A stretch of 64,000 nucleotides of DNA from Torreya grandis (Eukaryota > Streptophyta > Pinopsida > Cupressales > Taxaceae), in NCBI GenBank assembly GCA_037957365.1, contig JARHVA010000006.1, forward strand, positions 6,139,001 through 6,203,000. The letters run 5' to 3'. The notes under the pieces are model-generated. The model did no database searches, was not told where the DNA came from, and was given only the letters and a program-made list of their open reading frames with translations. Positions within the stretch are counted from its first letter, which is position 1. Each line of letters begins with the position of its first letter. The position numbers and the translations under genes were made by a program. Shown here in pieces: positions 23,111 to 32,845 of the stretch.

Positions 23111-23169
23111 GAAATGCTAAAAAAAATTGGACCTGAGAAGTGGGAGGTGAAATTCCTTCAATAGGATTT

Positions 23170-26100
23170 ATGAAGGTTATATCATGGAATTTTAGGGGCA
23201 TCAATGGTCCTAACAAATGACATTTGGTTAAATGTCTTTTAGTGGCAAAATAACCAGTTGTTCTATTGTTGCAAGAAACCAAGTTGAGTAATGGTGATGA
23301 GAAGTTTTTTGAGCAAGGTGGTTGGAAGGTTTGGAATGGTGTTTTTGTGGAAGCAACTGGGGCTTTTGGAGGTCTAGCCATCCTTTGGCTTCTTATGAGA
23401 GTGAAGGTGGATCTGATTAAAGTAGGTTCCCATTGGCAATTATGTAGTATTACTTTTCTGAGAATGGATCTATCTCTGTTTCTAGGCAATGTGTATGGCC
23501 CCATCAATTTGTAGGAAAAGAGGAAGTTTTGGGGAGAGATTTCAGAGCTATGTTCTAACATCACTTTGGAAAAGTTTTTATTTGGTGGTGATTTCAATTC
23601 TCTTCTAAATCAATCAGAAAAGTTTGGTGGGAAAGGCTTTAAAGCATCAGAAGGTCTTGAATTTGGAAAGTTCTTAAAAGGTAATGATCTTATTGATTTG
23701 CCACCATAAGGTGGGTTTTTTCACTTGGAGTAGTAAAATAATTGGTAATCAAAATATTCTGGAACATTTGGATAGATTTGTGATTTCTAATTCATGGTTT
23801 GTCCAAGATTCGTTGAGGGACTCTTCAATTCTTGCCTTTGCTAGATCAAATCATCTACCCATTGCCCTTAGTATTAATAAAGATGGTCTCCCTTTTTGTT
23901 GTCGAGAAAATGTGGTTGTGAGATAAATCTCTTTTCAAGTTGGTTGAGAGCTGGTGGAAAGAATGTTTGGTTCCCTCCAAGTCTCCCATGTTTTGTATTT
24001 CCAAGAAATTATAGTACATAAAAGGGTGACTTCAACATTAGAACCATAATTTTTTCAAAAACATTTTTCAAGAAAAAGTGAGAGTTGAAGCTGATTTGGA
24101 TAATCTAAATAGAGATATCTTTCAAAAGGGTATGGACCAAGTGTCCTATAAATTGGAAAAGACACTGCTTGTAGAATATGAGGAATTGTTGCTCCGGGAA
24201 GAAGTCTTTTGGAGACAAAAATCTAGAAACGTTTGGCTTAAAGATGGGGATAGAAATTCTATGCTCTTTCACCAATCAGTCAAGCTGAAGAGAAATTTTA
24301 CTCATATCACATAAATTAACTTGATTGAGGGTGAAAGAATTACCAGTCTAGAAAATATTATGAAAGAAGCAGTTCTTTTTTTCATGGATCTTCTTAATGA
24401 AGATATTTTTTTTAGATTTAAAAGCTCAAGAGGCTAACTTGTCTCACATTCCTTGTTTGGTGACTATGGAGCAGAATGAGAAATTGTTGGCTCCATTTTC
24501 TCTCCAAGAATTCAGAAAATGTTGTTTTCTCTATGTCAAAAGATAAGGCTCCTAGTCTAGATGGGTTTTCGATGGATTTTTTCTAATATTTTTGGGAAAA
24601 AGTGGGTGAAGATGTTTTGTATATGGTTGAAGAATCAAAGAGAAAATCTAAAGTCCTGCATGTTCTGAATGTCACCTTTCTTTCTCTTTTTCCAAAAGGC
24701 AAAACTCAGGAAACTTTTGAGGATTTTAGGCCTATTTCCTTATGTAACATGGTGTATAAAATTATTGTGAAGGATATGGCTCTCAGGCTTTAGAAGATCA
24801 GGTCATTCTTAATCTCTGAGGAACAAGCGAGATTTATCCCATGAAGGAATATTTAAGAGGGGATTATAGTTTCCCATGAAATTATTCACTCTCTTAAAAT
24901 GTCACATCAAAAAGGGATGCTTTTAAAGCTCGACATTAGCAAAGCCTATGATAGGGTGAATTAGCATTTTTTGCTTAAAGTTTTAGAGAAGTTTGGTTTC
25001 ATTAAAGTTTGGTGTAACTAGATTTTTAGCTATATTTTGAGCCTAAAATTCTCTATCCTGGTTAATGGTAGTCCAACAAATTTTTTCCAAGCTTCCAGGG
25101 GTCTTCGGCAAGGTGATTCACTATCTCCTTTCCTATTCATCCTTGTGGTAGAAGATTTAGGCAGAATGGTGTTGGTGGTTAAAGGAGCCTCTTTAATCAA
25201 AGGTGTTCGAGTCGCCAATGGTCTGGAGAATCTGATGCATCAAAAATTTGTGGATGACACTTTTTTATTTAGATAAGCCTTAGTTAAGGAGGCATAGCCC
25301 TTTAAGGAAATCCTCTCTAGTTATGAGGAGGCTTTTGAGCAAATGGTGAATATAGGCAAATCTAACATTTTCTTTATCAACTGCTCATAATAAATCCAAC
25401 AAACAATTTCTCTAGTGCTAGGTTTTAATGTTGGTAAATTTCCTTCAAAATACTTAGGTGTGCCTTTATTTTTTGGAGCTTATCAAACCTTTCATTGGTA
25501 CCATTTGGTTTAAGCTTTCAAAAAGCATTTGGCCTCTTAGAAAGGTAAGTGGCTCTCCCTGGCTGGTCGTGTCACCCTCATTAAATCTATTCTCAGTGCT
25601 TTACCTACTTATTGTTTCTCGATTTTGCAACCCCTTGTTAAAATCTTCAAGCAGCTATAATTTGTTTTGAAAGACTTTCTTTGGCAAGGAGTTTAGGTTA
25701 AGAATAAAATCCCACTAATGAAGTGGTAAAAAGGTGTGTAGTTTGAAGAAAAGGGGGGTGTTGGTATTAAGAACCTGGAATTACATAATCGAGCTTTAAG
25801 AGCTAACATGGTTTGGAGTATGTTAAATTCCTTGGAGGCTCTTTGGGTTAGGGTTCTTCAGAGTAAATATCTTAATCAAGAAGATTCTTTGAGCATCATT
25901 TTGATGGTAGATCCACCCAAAGGATCTCAGGTTTAGAACTTTATCCTTAGGTGTAGAAACATTATCTCAGATTATGTCTCTTGGATCATTAATAATGGTA
26001 GAAAAGCTAGATTTTGGGAGGATTCTTGGAATGGGCATAAGACTTTTGCTAAAAACTAATTATTGGGGGATGTAAAGCGTATCCTTTCCATGGCTTGGGG

Positions 26101-27393
26101 TTCCTCTGTAGTGGATTATTTGGAACCAATGCTTATCTATAGCCTAAGGTCTTGGGGTTGGATTTTTTTTTGAAAATATGGAAATCCCAGAGGATCAAGT
26201 GGCAATGCTTGAGAAAAATCTCAATATGAGGAAAGTTTTTTTGATTGAGAAGGAGGATTCATTACTTTGGATTGGCTCAAAATCGGGCCTTTACAAGGTC
26301 AATCTGGGTTATCAGATGGATGAGTGGATGTTTAGGGCACATTTTTTGTGTTGGGAGAAAAGTGGTTTGTAGAAAGTTGGTGCCTTCACATGGTTGGCAG
26401 TTTAGGATCGGATTCCTACACAAGATAGATTTATAAAAATGGGTTTTTTGAGACCTTCTAGGTGTCCTCTCTGTAATAACAGTGAGGAAAATGCTTGTCA
26501 TATTCTTTTTTTACGTCCCTTTGTGAATTGTTGTTGGACCTGGCTTTGTGAAAGATTAGAGTTGGTGTAGGCTTGGCATCCTAATCTAAAGGATGACTTC
26601 TATTCATGGTCATTGGGTGACTACAAAAATATTCTCCATGGTTTATGGAAAGTCAGCTCAGCCATTGTAATTTGGTTTGTGGGGAAAGAAAGAAATAAGT
26701 GCATTTTTGAAAATCAAGAGAAAGAGGTCTCTAGAGTGATACAAGAAATTGAGATTTTAAGTTTAGAATTCATCTCCACTCTAGTGTGTAGGAGGAAAGG
26801 TTTTCTATCTAGGTGGGATATAGTGATGGCGACTAAATGGAATCTGATTTCTATTCCCCCTGTTAATGGGTCAATTGCAACAGGTAAGAATGATTAAAAA
26901 AAAAACATTGGAGTCCTTCTCTAGGTGGTTGGTTTAAATTGAACTTTGATGGTGCATCCCAGGGTAATCCTAGAGCTTTGAGAGCAGGTTGTGTTATAAT
27001 GGATTTTTATGGTTCTTTAATTTGAGAATTGTTGAGAAAACTTCAAGATGGTACAAATAACGAAGCGAAAGTGCAAGCGTTAGCTTTGGGTATAGACACG
27101 GCTATCCAATGTGGAATCTCAAAGTTGATTATAGAAGGATATTCCTAGGTCATGATCTCAGCATTGAAAAAGAAAGAGACAAAAGCGTAGCATCTTGAAA
27201 ATATCTTGACAAACACTTGGGGAAATCTTGAACTTCTCTCAGAATGATAGTGCAGACATTATTTTCGTGAGGCGAAATCAACTACTGATTTCTTCGAAAA
27301 CTATGGTATTGATCAAGAGGATTTAAGTGGGATGGATAATATCAAAAAAATGTGGGAGGATTTTCCTAATATTTCTCTAATCAATTTTGGATA
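23170..27393 (+). pseudogene. LINE ORF2: endonuclease, reverse transcriptase, zinc motif, RNase H
   Basis: Starts at the ATG of MKVISWNFRGING, the usual start of plant LINE ORF2. APE endonuclease: WNFRGIN, VVLLLQETKLS, GNVYGPINL, FLFGGDFNSLL (near 23575-23607), FFTWSS, LDRFVIS and RSNHLPI (Asn where SDHLPI is usual) near 23850. RT: FEDFRPISLCNMVYKII (24717-24768), LKLDISKAYDRVN (near 24928-24963), ASRGLRQGDSLSPFLFIL (near 25096-25146) and FVDDTFLF (near 25248-25272), with the catalytic Asp residues kept. Zinc motif: CPLCNNSEENACHILF (near 26463-26510). RNase H: FKLNFDGASQGNPRAL (near 26935-26980) and NNEAKVQALALGI; the GDS-like Asp site reads GYS. Many stops and shifts separate these blocks. 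Confidence 0.92.
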
Positions 27394-27522
27394 AAGTTAT
27401 GGAGTTTTTATGTCTTGGTGGGTTTGTAATTTGTATTTATCTCAGCTTATTTGATTTGGCCTTTTGGGTTAATGAGTATTTGGTGGTGGTGGCTTTATTT
27501 TGGGTTGTCTGATTAATGATGA

Positions 27523-28605
27523 GATGACATCCCCCGATGTGAAGGGACTCAACTTCCCATGGATGACATTCATGAACTTTCAAGGGAGGGTGTAGTATCA
27601 TTGGAGATTGCTCGTGGTAAGTGGAGGTCTCGACGCTCGCATGTTTGTTCATCATTTATCTCGGTGGGCTTTATCCAAGCAGAGATCTATGTGTTATTCT
27701 ATGTTTGTGGCTCCCAAGTGGAGATTAAGGCATGGCGGCTGATAGTCGATAGAATGGAGGATGTTATTATGATTCCCATGGAAACTCCATAAATCTTAGG
27801 GAGGAGTAAGGTGCGTGAAATCGCCTTTGAGGGCAAAATTTTGAGGGCCCGTTTATCTCACATATTCTAGCTCCCATCAGAAGATTTCCTATAGGCCATA
27901 TCTGAGGTGCTTGGGCTCGAGTTTTTGATGTAGAGTGTCAGCTCTTGTGTGAACTTATAAATTATAGTGGTTTTTGCTTCATATTTGATGGCATTGATTT
28001 CTAATGTTGAAGTGGTGGAACAAGTGGCAGTTTTCTACATGCATTTAGAAGATTAGGTGGGGTTGGATGAAAATATTATGCTTTTTGATATTTATCCTTT
28101 ACCCAATCTCCCCTTGTCAGGTACGGATGGCTTTGGTGTTGTCATGTGGTCAGTGTTTTGGGCGTTGGAAACTCATTTCATGGTGTTGGTAGATTTCATG
28201 GAGCAACTAAAGTAGAAGATTGTGGAGCTTGGGTTAAAGGAAGGGCAGTATATCCCTTTGCCTATTTTGGTGCACCTTAAGAGCCAAATTCCAAAAATAG
28301 TGAAGTTGTGTGAATGTTGGCATGCTAAAAATAGAGTGGTGGCTATCAAAAAATTGGTGAAAGGGGTTCTGTGAAATGAAGTTGCACCACCACCCTTATG
28401 GAATAAGCCTTGGGATGAAATGTCTACAACCTTCCTCCCATGTGCTTCATGTCTTTTGATAGGTAGAGGTGCAGGTTTCAACGTGCTTGATAAAGTAGAA
28501 AACACCTTTGAGGTGATGGTGGAAGTTCAAAGAAAAGGAAAAAAGGAATTTGAAATGGTTTACACTTTGGATTCAGAGGAAGAAGTTGGCTTGGGTAAAT
28601 TTTAA
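27523..28605 (+). pseudogene. Unidentified open stretch downstream of the LINE RNase H
   Basis: One frame stays readable for about 350 codons from near 27523 to 28605, with ATG at 27559 and only about eight stops, the last 77 codons uninterrupted after 28372. Several stops are TAG in contexts that one C-to-T or G-to-A change would explain. Readable parts include GFGVVMWSVFWALETHFMVL and WNKPWDEMSTTFLPCASCLL, and the tail is acidic (YTLDSEEEVGLGKF). It matches no LINE domain I know. It sits between the RNase H end and the 3' UTR, so it is either an extra ORF of this LINE lineage, transduced host sequence, or chance. Its sense-strand codon structure makes chance less likely. Confidence 0.45.
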
Positions 28606-28821
28606 GTTTTTAATGGTTGTTATTTTTAGTCACTAGTTTTTTGTCTCTATTTATGTCGGTTCTCGGTGGTTGGTTGTTTGGTTTTCTCAGGCAGTCTTTG
28701 TTTAGCCTATTGTGTTGGTTTTTACTAGTTTTGGATGTTTGTGGTTGGTTGTATTTGTTGCTACATGGTTTCTAGGGCTGGGGGGCCATTAATACAACCT
28801 CGTAATTATCCAAAAAAATAG
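28606..28821 (+). other. LINE 3' UTR and A-rich tail
   Basis: T/G-rich non-coding sequence (GGTTGTTTGGTTTTCTCAGG style) ending CCATTAATACAACCTCG then TAATTATCCAAAAAAATA at 28821. The A tail is short. This end abuts the right TSD. Confidence 0.75.
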
Positions 28822-28835
28822 TTGATTGCTAGAAG
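28822..28835. repeat. Right TSD of the LINE
   Basis: TTGATTGCTAGAAG, pairing with 16464-16477. The giant LTR resumes here. Confidence 0.85.
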
Positions 28836-31493
28836 AAGAAAAAAAAATTGCAGTGATAGATGGAAATATAACCAATCAAATGATACTAAGGATATCGAAC
28901 ATACAAATCAAAGAGGTAAAGGTCAAAGATCAAAGAAAAAAATATAGCTGAGTTGATTATTGAAAGATGAAGTACTCATAGTGAGGAGAGGATATTTTGA
29001 TAAGAAGTTAAGCTACCAATCCATTGATTACCTACAAGATTAAAGCTATGAAAAGGAGGAAAAACTAAAACACAATATTCCTCTACTAATATTATTTCCT
29101 CTAAATGTGAACTCAATTAAGGAAAGAAGGATTACCCAATCATAATCTAACAATTCCACTAGTTGCCTAAAACAAGATAAAGGTAAAAGGTAACTATACC
29201 AAAATTTAAAAATAAATTTAGAGTTGTTCAAATGAAAGAAATATAAATAAAATAAATAAACATACAAATAGAATAATTAAATTCAAAACAAGATCATATT
29301 TAAATATTTCTCCTAGTCATAAGGTATTCCACTCATCCAATAGAGCAAATATAAGACTAATGAGGAGTCAACAATTTGGTATTAACCTCACATTTCATCT
29401 AAGATTTGGATGGTGTCATTAACAAGGTAAGGAAAGTATTAAAAACTATTCAAGAAGACAATATTAAAAACCATTCAAGAAGGAAAAACACTACAATTTT
29501 CTTATCTGAAAAAATAAACATACAGCTTCAAGTATCCACACAAGCTCTATGCTCCATTATCCTACAATGCAACCAAAACTTCTTTCCTTACCATCCACTT
29601 GGATGACAGGAATGCCATATACTTACCAAGCTGGAATAGTTTACGGTAATATGCTACAGATAAGAACTAAATTATTTACATATAAATGTAACTATTTTAT
29701 TCTAATCAATCTACTACTATTGCACCAATCAAGCCACCAACAATGAATTTTAATTTCAATGTTGCTCTATTGCACTTTTCCTAGGTCACCAGCAAATAAT
29801 ATTACTTAAATTTTATTCTAGTATTGCACCATATCCAGGCCACCAACAACTAATAATAATTTCCATTTCACATTGTTGCAGTGCCATTTCCCAATCAATT
29901 GAAAATTATTTCAAGTAAATTCTTTTATTGGGCCATTTATAGAGACTTACAACATATACATAAATCAAAAGGTTTGACTCCAACATTATATATCTGAAGC
30001 TATGTACAGGTGGTAAAAAAAAGTTAATGTGCAGCTAAAAATAATGGAGCAGTAGATAGGTGCAAGAAAATGAAATATTCAACCAGTTCACTCCATACAG
30101 ACTAGACAACCAATCAAAATTGTCATTTAACCAAGTTGGAAAAAAACTCTAAAACTTTATTGTGAAGCAAACTAGATAAAGGAGCATCTCAAAACCATAT
30201 TTAAACCACTATCAAATTTAAAGCAACAAGCAAGAAAACTAAGCATTACCAAATACTATGACAAAACCCACACAAGACAATGGTGCAACACAAGTCAAAA
30301 TCACTACATTATATACATTTAACCATTCATTGTCTAATTACATTAAAATAATGATAGAAGAATTGCACTTGCCTAGTCAATGTCTCCCTCAGTAGTATTA
30401 TGTCCTCCTTCCAGCACATTCCTTCAACCAACTTAAAACTTTTCCATTTATATTTTTCTCCTTGAATGCATTCAATTATGAGTAGGGCATGGATAGGTGA
30501 GAGATTTAATTATTTTATGTGAGACAAGATAACAAATCCCCTGATCATGCCACCCTTTTATTGTCCTTTGGTCTACTGCTAAAATTCAATCCCCTCTCCA
30601 GCTACACCACCTTCTTTCACCAACCCCCCTGATAATTTAAATTTTGATTAGGTGGACATGGTTGTCCAAACCTGGGTGCCATGCTTCTATTTGTTTATTT
30701 ATTTATTCATTTTTGTTATTTTTATATTATAATTATCTAAATAATATAATTGATAAATCAACGCCCATTAATTTACAAAAACATCGTTAACAAGATTATA
30801 AACTTGGGCCTTGTAATTAACAATATTTAATTATAATCTCAAACCTTATTGTGACTACATTCCTTGACCACAGGAATGGGTAAATATAATACTTAAGTAA
30901 TATCAACATATGCATGGTTGGATATTAGGAAAATCAAGAATAATTGATCCCCAATCAATGACAGCCTTCATACAAGGTTGTTCATCATAGAAATTTGATA
31001 AAGGTTTTTCTAATTATGGCTCGAAAGAGTAACAGAATCATAGATATGATCACACTTAAATTTAGTCCTAGTCAAGTTGATCAAAGTGTTAACTGAAAGG
31101 GTTAAATTCAAACAAAATAATGTATTACTATATTTATGATGTAATAACTTAATTTACTTTAAAACATTAGTATGGATGAAATTAGCTCCTGAATGCAAGA
31201 AAACCCATCTTCAAGCGATGATGAAGTATACACCAAAAATTTTAAAACTATACACTAGAACACCAAAATTTTAGGGTATGACGAGGATAAAAGATAAGCC
31301 TATCTTAATTTGAAGTCCATAATTGCTTTTATGAGTCTAAGTCATTCCTAGTAAAAATGTTATCTCACATTTATAAACATTAATGAAGGATTATGGTTAT
31401 CATTATGGTCATAATTATGGCCTTGGTTATTCATTAGGGTGATTATAACAAGTGGGTTAAACCCCACCATAAATATGTTATTACATCAACCTC

Positions 31494-31498
31494 GAAAC
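31494..31498. repeat. Left TSD (GAAAC) of the solo LTR
   Basis: GAAAC here and at 32489-32493. The other giant LTR has the empty site CTCAAAACTTCATC near 11303-11316. Confidence 0.9.
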
Positions 31499-32488
31499 TG
31501 AAAGGTTATGGAGCTAAAAGCTTCACTTATGCAAACAGGGAAGGAGGTTGCTGGGAGGTTGTTGAGTTGCAAAACAAGTTGCAGGGCAACCGACGTCGAT
31601 CTGATCAACTGATGTCGGTCATATTACAGTGCAGAAGCAACCGACGTCGGTTATAAGTCAGCCGACATTAGTTAGGAAGGAGCCAACGTCGGCAACCTGT
31701 GTGTGCATGCAGTTTGCATGCGAGTTCCGGACTGGTCTATTTTTGGACAGGCAGTTTGCATGTAAAGACTATTTTTGGTCTTGAGTTGCGAGTCTAATTA
31801 TTGTAATTAAGAAAGTCTAATTATTGTATGCATGAGATCTATATAATAGACTCATGGGCTATATTGTAAAAGTGTGCTAGAAAGCCATTGTGCTTGAAGA
31901 GAGAGCAAGAGTAGCTCCTCCTAGTTCCAAAGGGGTGTTGAGTGTGTATGATCAAGGAGAGTTGCAGGTTGTGTAAGTTCTACTAGGAGATCCACCGGGG
32001 TACTGGTTGAAGAATCATGAGGACTTGGTGAGGCAAGTACAAGGGTTCTTTAGGGTGTAGAGACATCTACATGGTAAGTAGGGTCTGTTGACTTACATGT
32101 GGCAACAAGAGAAGGGAAGATCTACTTGCAGTATGATTGTGTACTTGGTGTACTAGCAGCATTGTTACTGACTGGTGGAGGTGAACAACAACTCTGTATT
32201 GGAGTTGATTGTTGTGACTGTAATTGAGAGAGTGAACTGTTGAAGGAGAATTATAGGTGAACCCTAGAAGTGTGGGAGCTCTAGAGGTGTGGGAAGAAGA
32301 AGTGTGGCATCTTCTTTATTGTATTTTCTTTTGAGTGATTATTAATACAAGATTGTGTATTGTCTCTCATATCTTGTGTTGTTTCATATTTCTAGTTACT
32401 TATTCATTCAGGTTAAATTTCGTGTTTAGTTGCTAATACAAAGGTAATCAAGTGTGCCCTTAGTGGGCAGTAGGATCCTGACAGTTGG
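31499..32488 (+). mobile_element. Copia-family solo LTR with five extra terminal bases
   Basis: A 985-bp LTR starting TGAAAGGTTATGGAGC and ending ATCCTGACA at 32483, followed by GTTGG before the right TSD. It shares GGAGCTAAAAGCTTCA, the palindrome cluster and the TATA context with copia-1 and copia-2, but is longer and clearly a different subfamily. Plus strand. A solo LTR forms by recombination between the two LTRs of an element. GTTGG equals the two bases normally trimmed by integrase plus TGG, the first three PBS bases, see the findings. Confidence 0.9.
31588..31705. promoter_or_regulatory. Palindrome cluster in the solo LTR
   Basis: Copies of ACCGACGTCGGT: AACCGACGTCGATC near 31589, AACTGATGTCGGTC near 31607, the perfect AACCGACGTCGGTT near 31639, GCCGACATTAGTTA near 31660, GCCAACGTCGGCA near 31684. 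The TATA-like CTATATAATAG at 31839-31849 follows about 150 bp downstream. This is the least decayed cluster of the family in the window. Confidence 0.65.
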
Positions 32489-32840
32489 GAAACTTCATCA
32501 TATGATAGTGAAAACACATAAGAAACCCAAATTCTAATAAAATGTAACAATTATTTGTTGGACTATTTACACCACCAACATCAACCAGATTAGGGTGGTG
32601 TGATTTGTAAGAATCCTCACTCATGAAATTCTTATCCTGGATTCAAAATACACTACATGCTACAATCAACGTGATAATGAAAGTCAACATACAATTTGCA
32701 ATCAAAGTAATGCTCACTGATAATTAGCAATGAGATCACTCACAAGACAAAATAACACAACAGAGTCACAACACACATCGACCAACATGAAGGCACTAAA
32801 ACTAATTAAGGATAAATAGATATACATAAGGGGTTTTACA

Positions 32841-32845
32841 TGTGG
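32841..32845. repeat. Right TSD (TGTGG) of the giant-LTR element
   Basis: TGTGG directly after the CA terminus at 32840, pairing with 2489-2493. Confidence 0.9.

Larger units (their letters stand above)
16478..28821 (+). mobile_element. Full-length plant LINE (non-LTR retrotransposon), dead
   Basis: After removing copia-2 and its duplicated CACCT, the LINE is about 7.4 kb. It has ORF1 with a zinc knuckle, ORF2 with endonuclease, RT, a C-terminal zinc motif and RNase H, a further open stretch, and a 3' end ATTATCCAAAAAAATA. Order and domains match the plant L1-like clade. Stops and frameshifts occur throughout. It inserted in plus orientation into the minus-strand giant LTR. Confidence 0.9.
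2494..32840 (-). mobile_element. Giant-LTR non-autonomous retrotransposon (LARD / TR-GAG type), with nested insertions
   Basis: Two copies of the same roughly 5.1-kb sequence flank a 2,736-bp internal region. On the minus strand the element reads TGTAAAACCCC...GGCATGACA (LTR), TTT spacer, PBS TGGTATCAGATCCAAGT, internal DNA, PPT AAAGGGGGAGAA, second LTR. After removing copia-1 (4,094 bp with TSD), the LINE (12,358 bp with TSD) and the solo LTR (995 bp with TSD), the LTRs are 5,067 and 5,097 bp and the element is 12.9 kb. The only coding trace is a broken gag zinc knuckle; there is no protease, RT or integrase. This matches the LARD or TR-GAG pattern (very long LTRs, short internal region) and implies movement with enzymes supplied in trans. 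LTR copies differ by many scattered transitions and small indels, so the insertion is old. Confidence 0.93.
14391..32840 (-). repeat. 5' LTR of the giant-LTR element (interrupted by LINE and solo LTR)
   Basis: Runs from TGTCATGCCC at 14391 to GGGGTTTTACA at 32840. It is broken by the LINE at 16478-28821 and the copia solo LTR at 31499-32488. Without these it is 5,097 bp, against 5,067 bp for the 3' LTR. Both LTRs are colinear throughout, which independently validates all three insertion boundaries. Confidence 0.9.

Noticed and set aside
2494..32840. The repeated 5-kb sequence as a segmental duplication
   Set aside because: The ends are TG...CA, a PBS and PPT flank the internal region and a TSD flanks the whole, so these are LTRs of one element.
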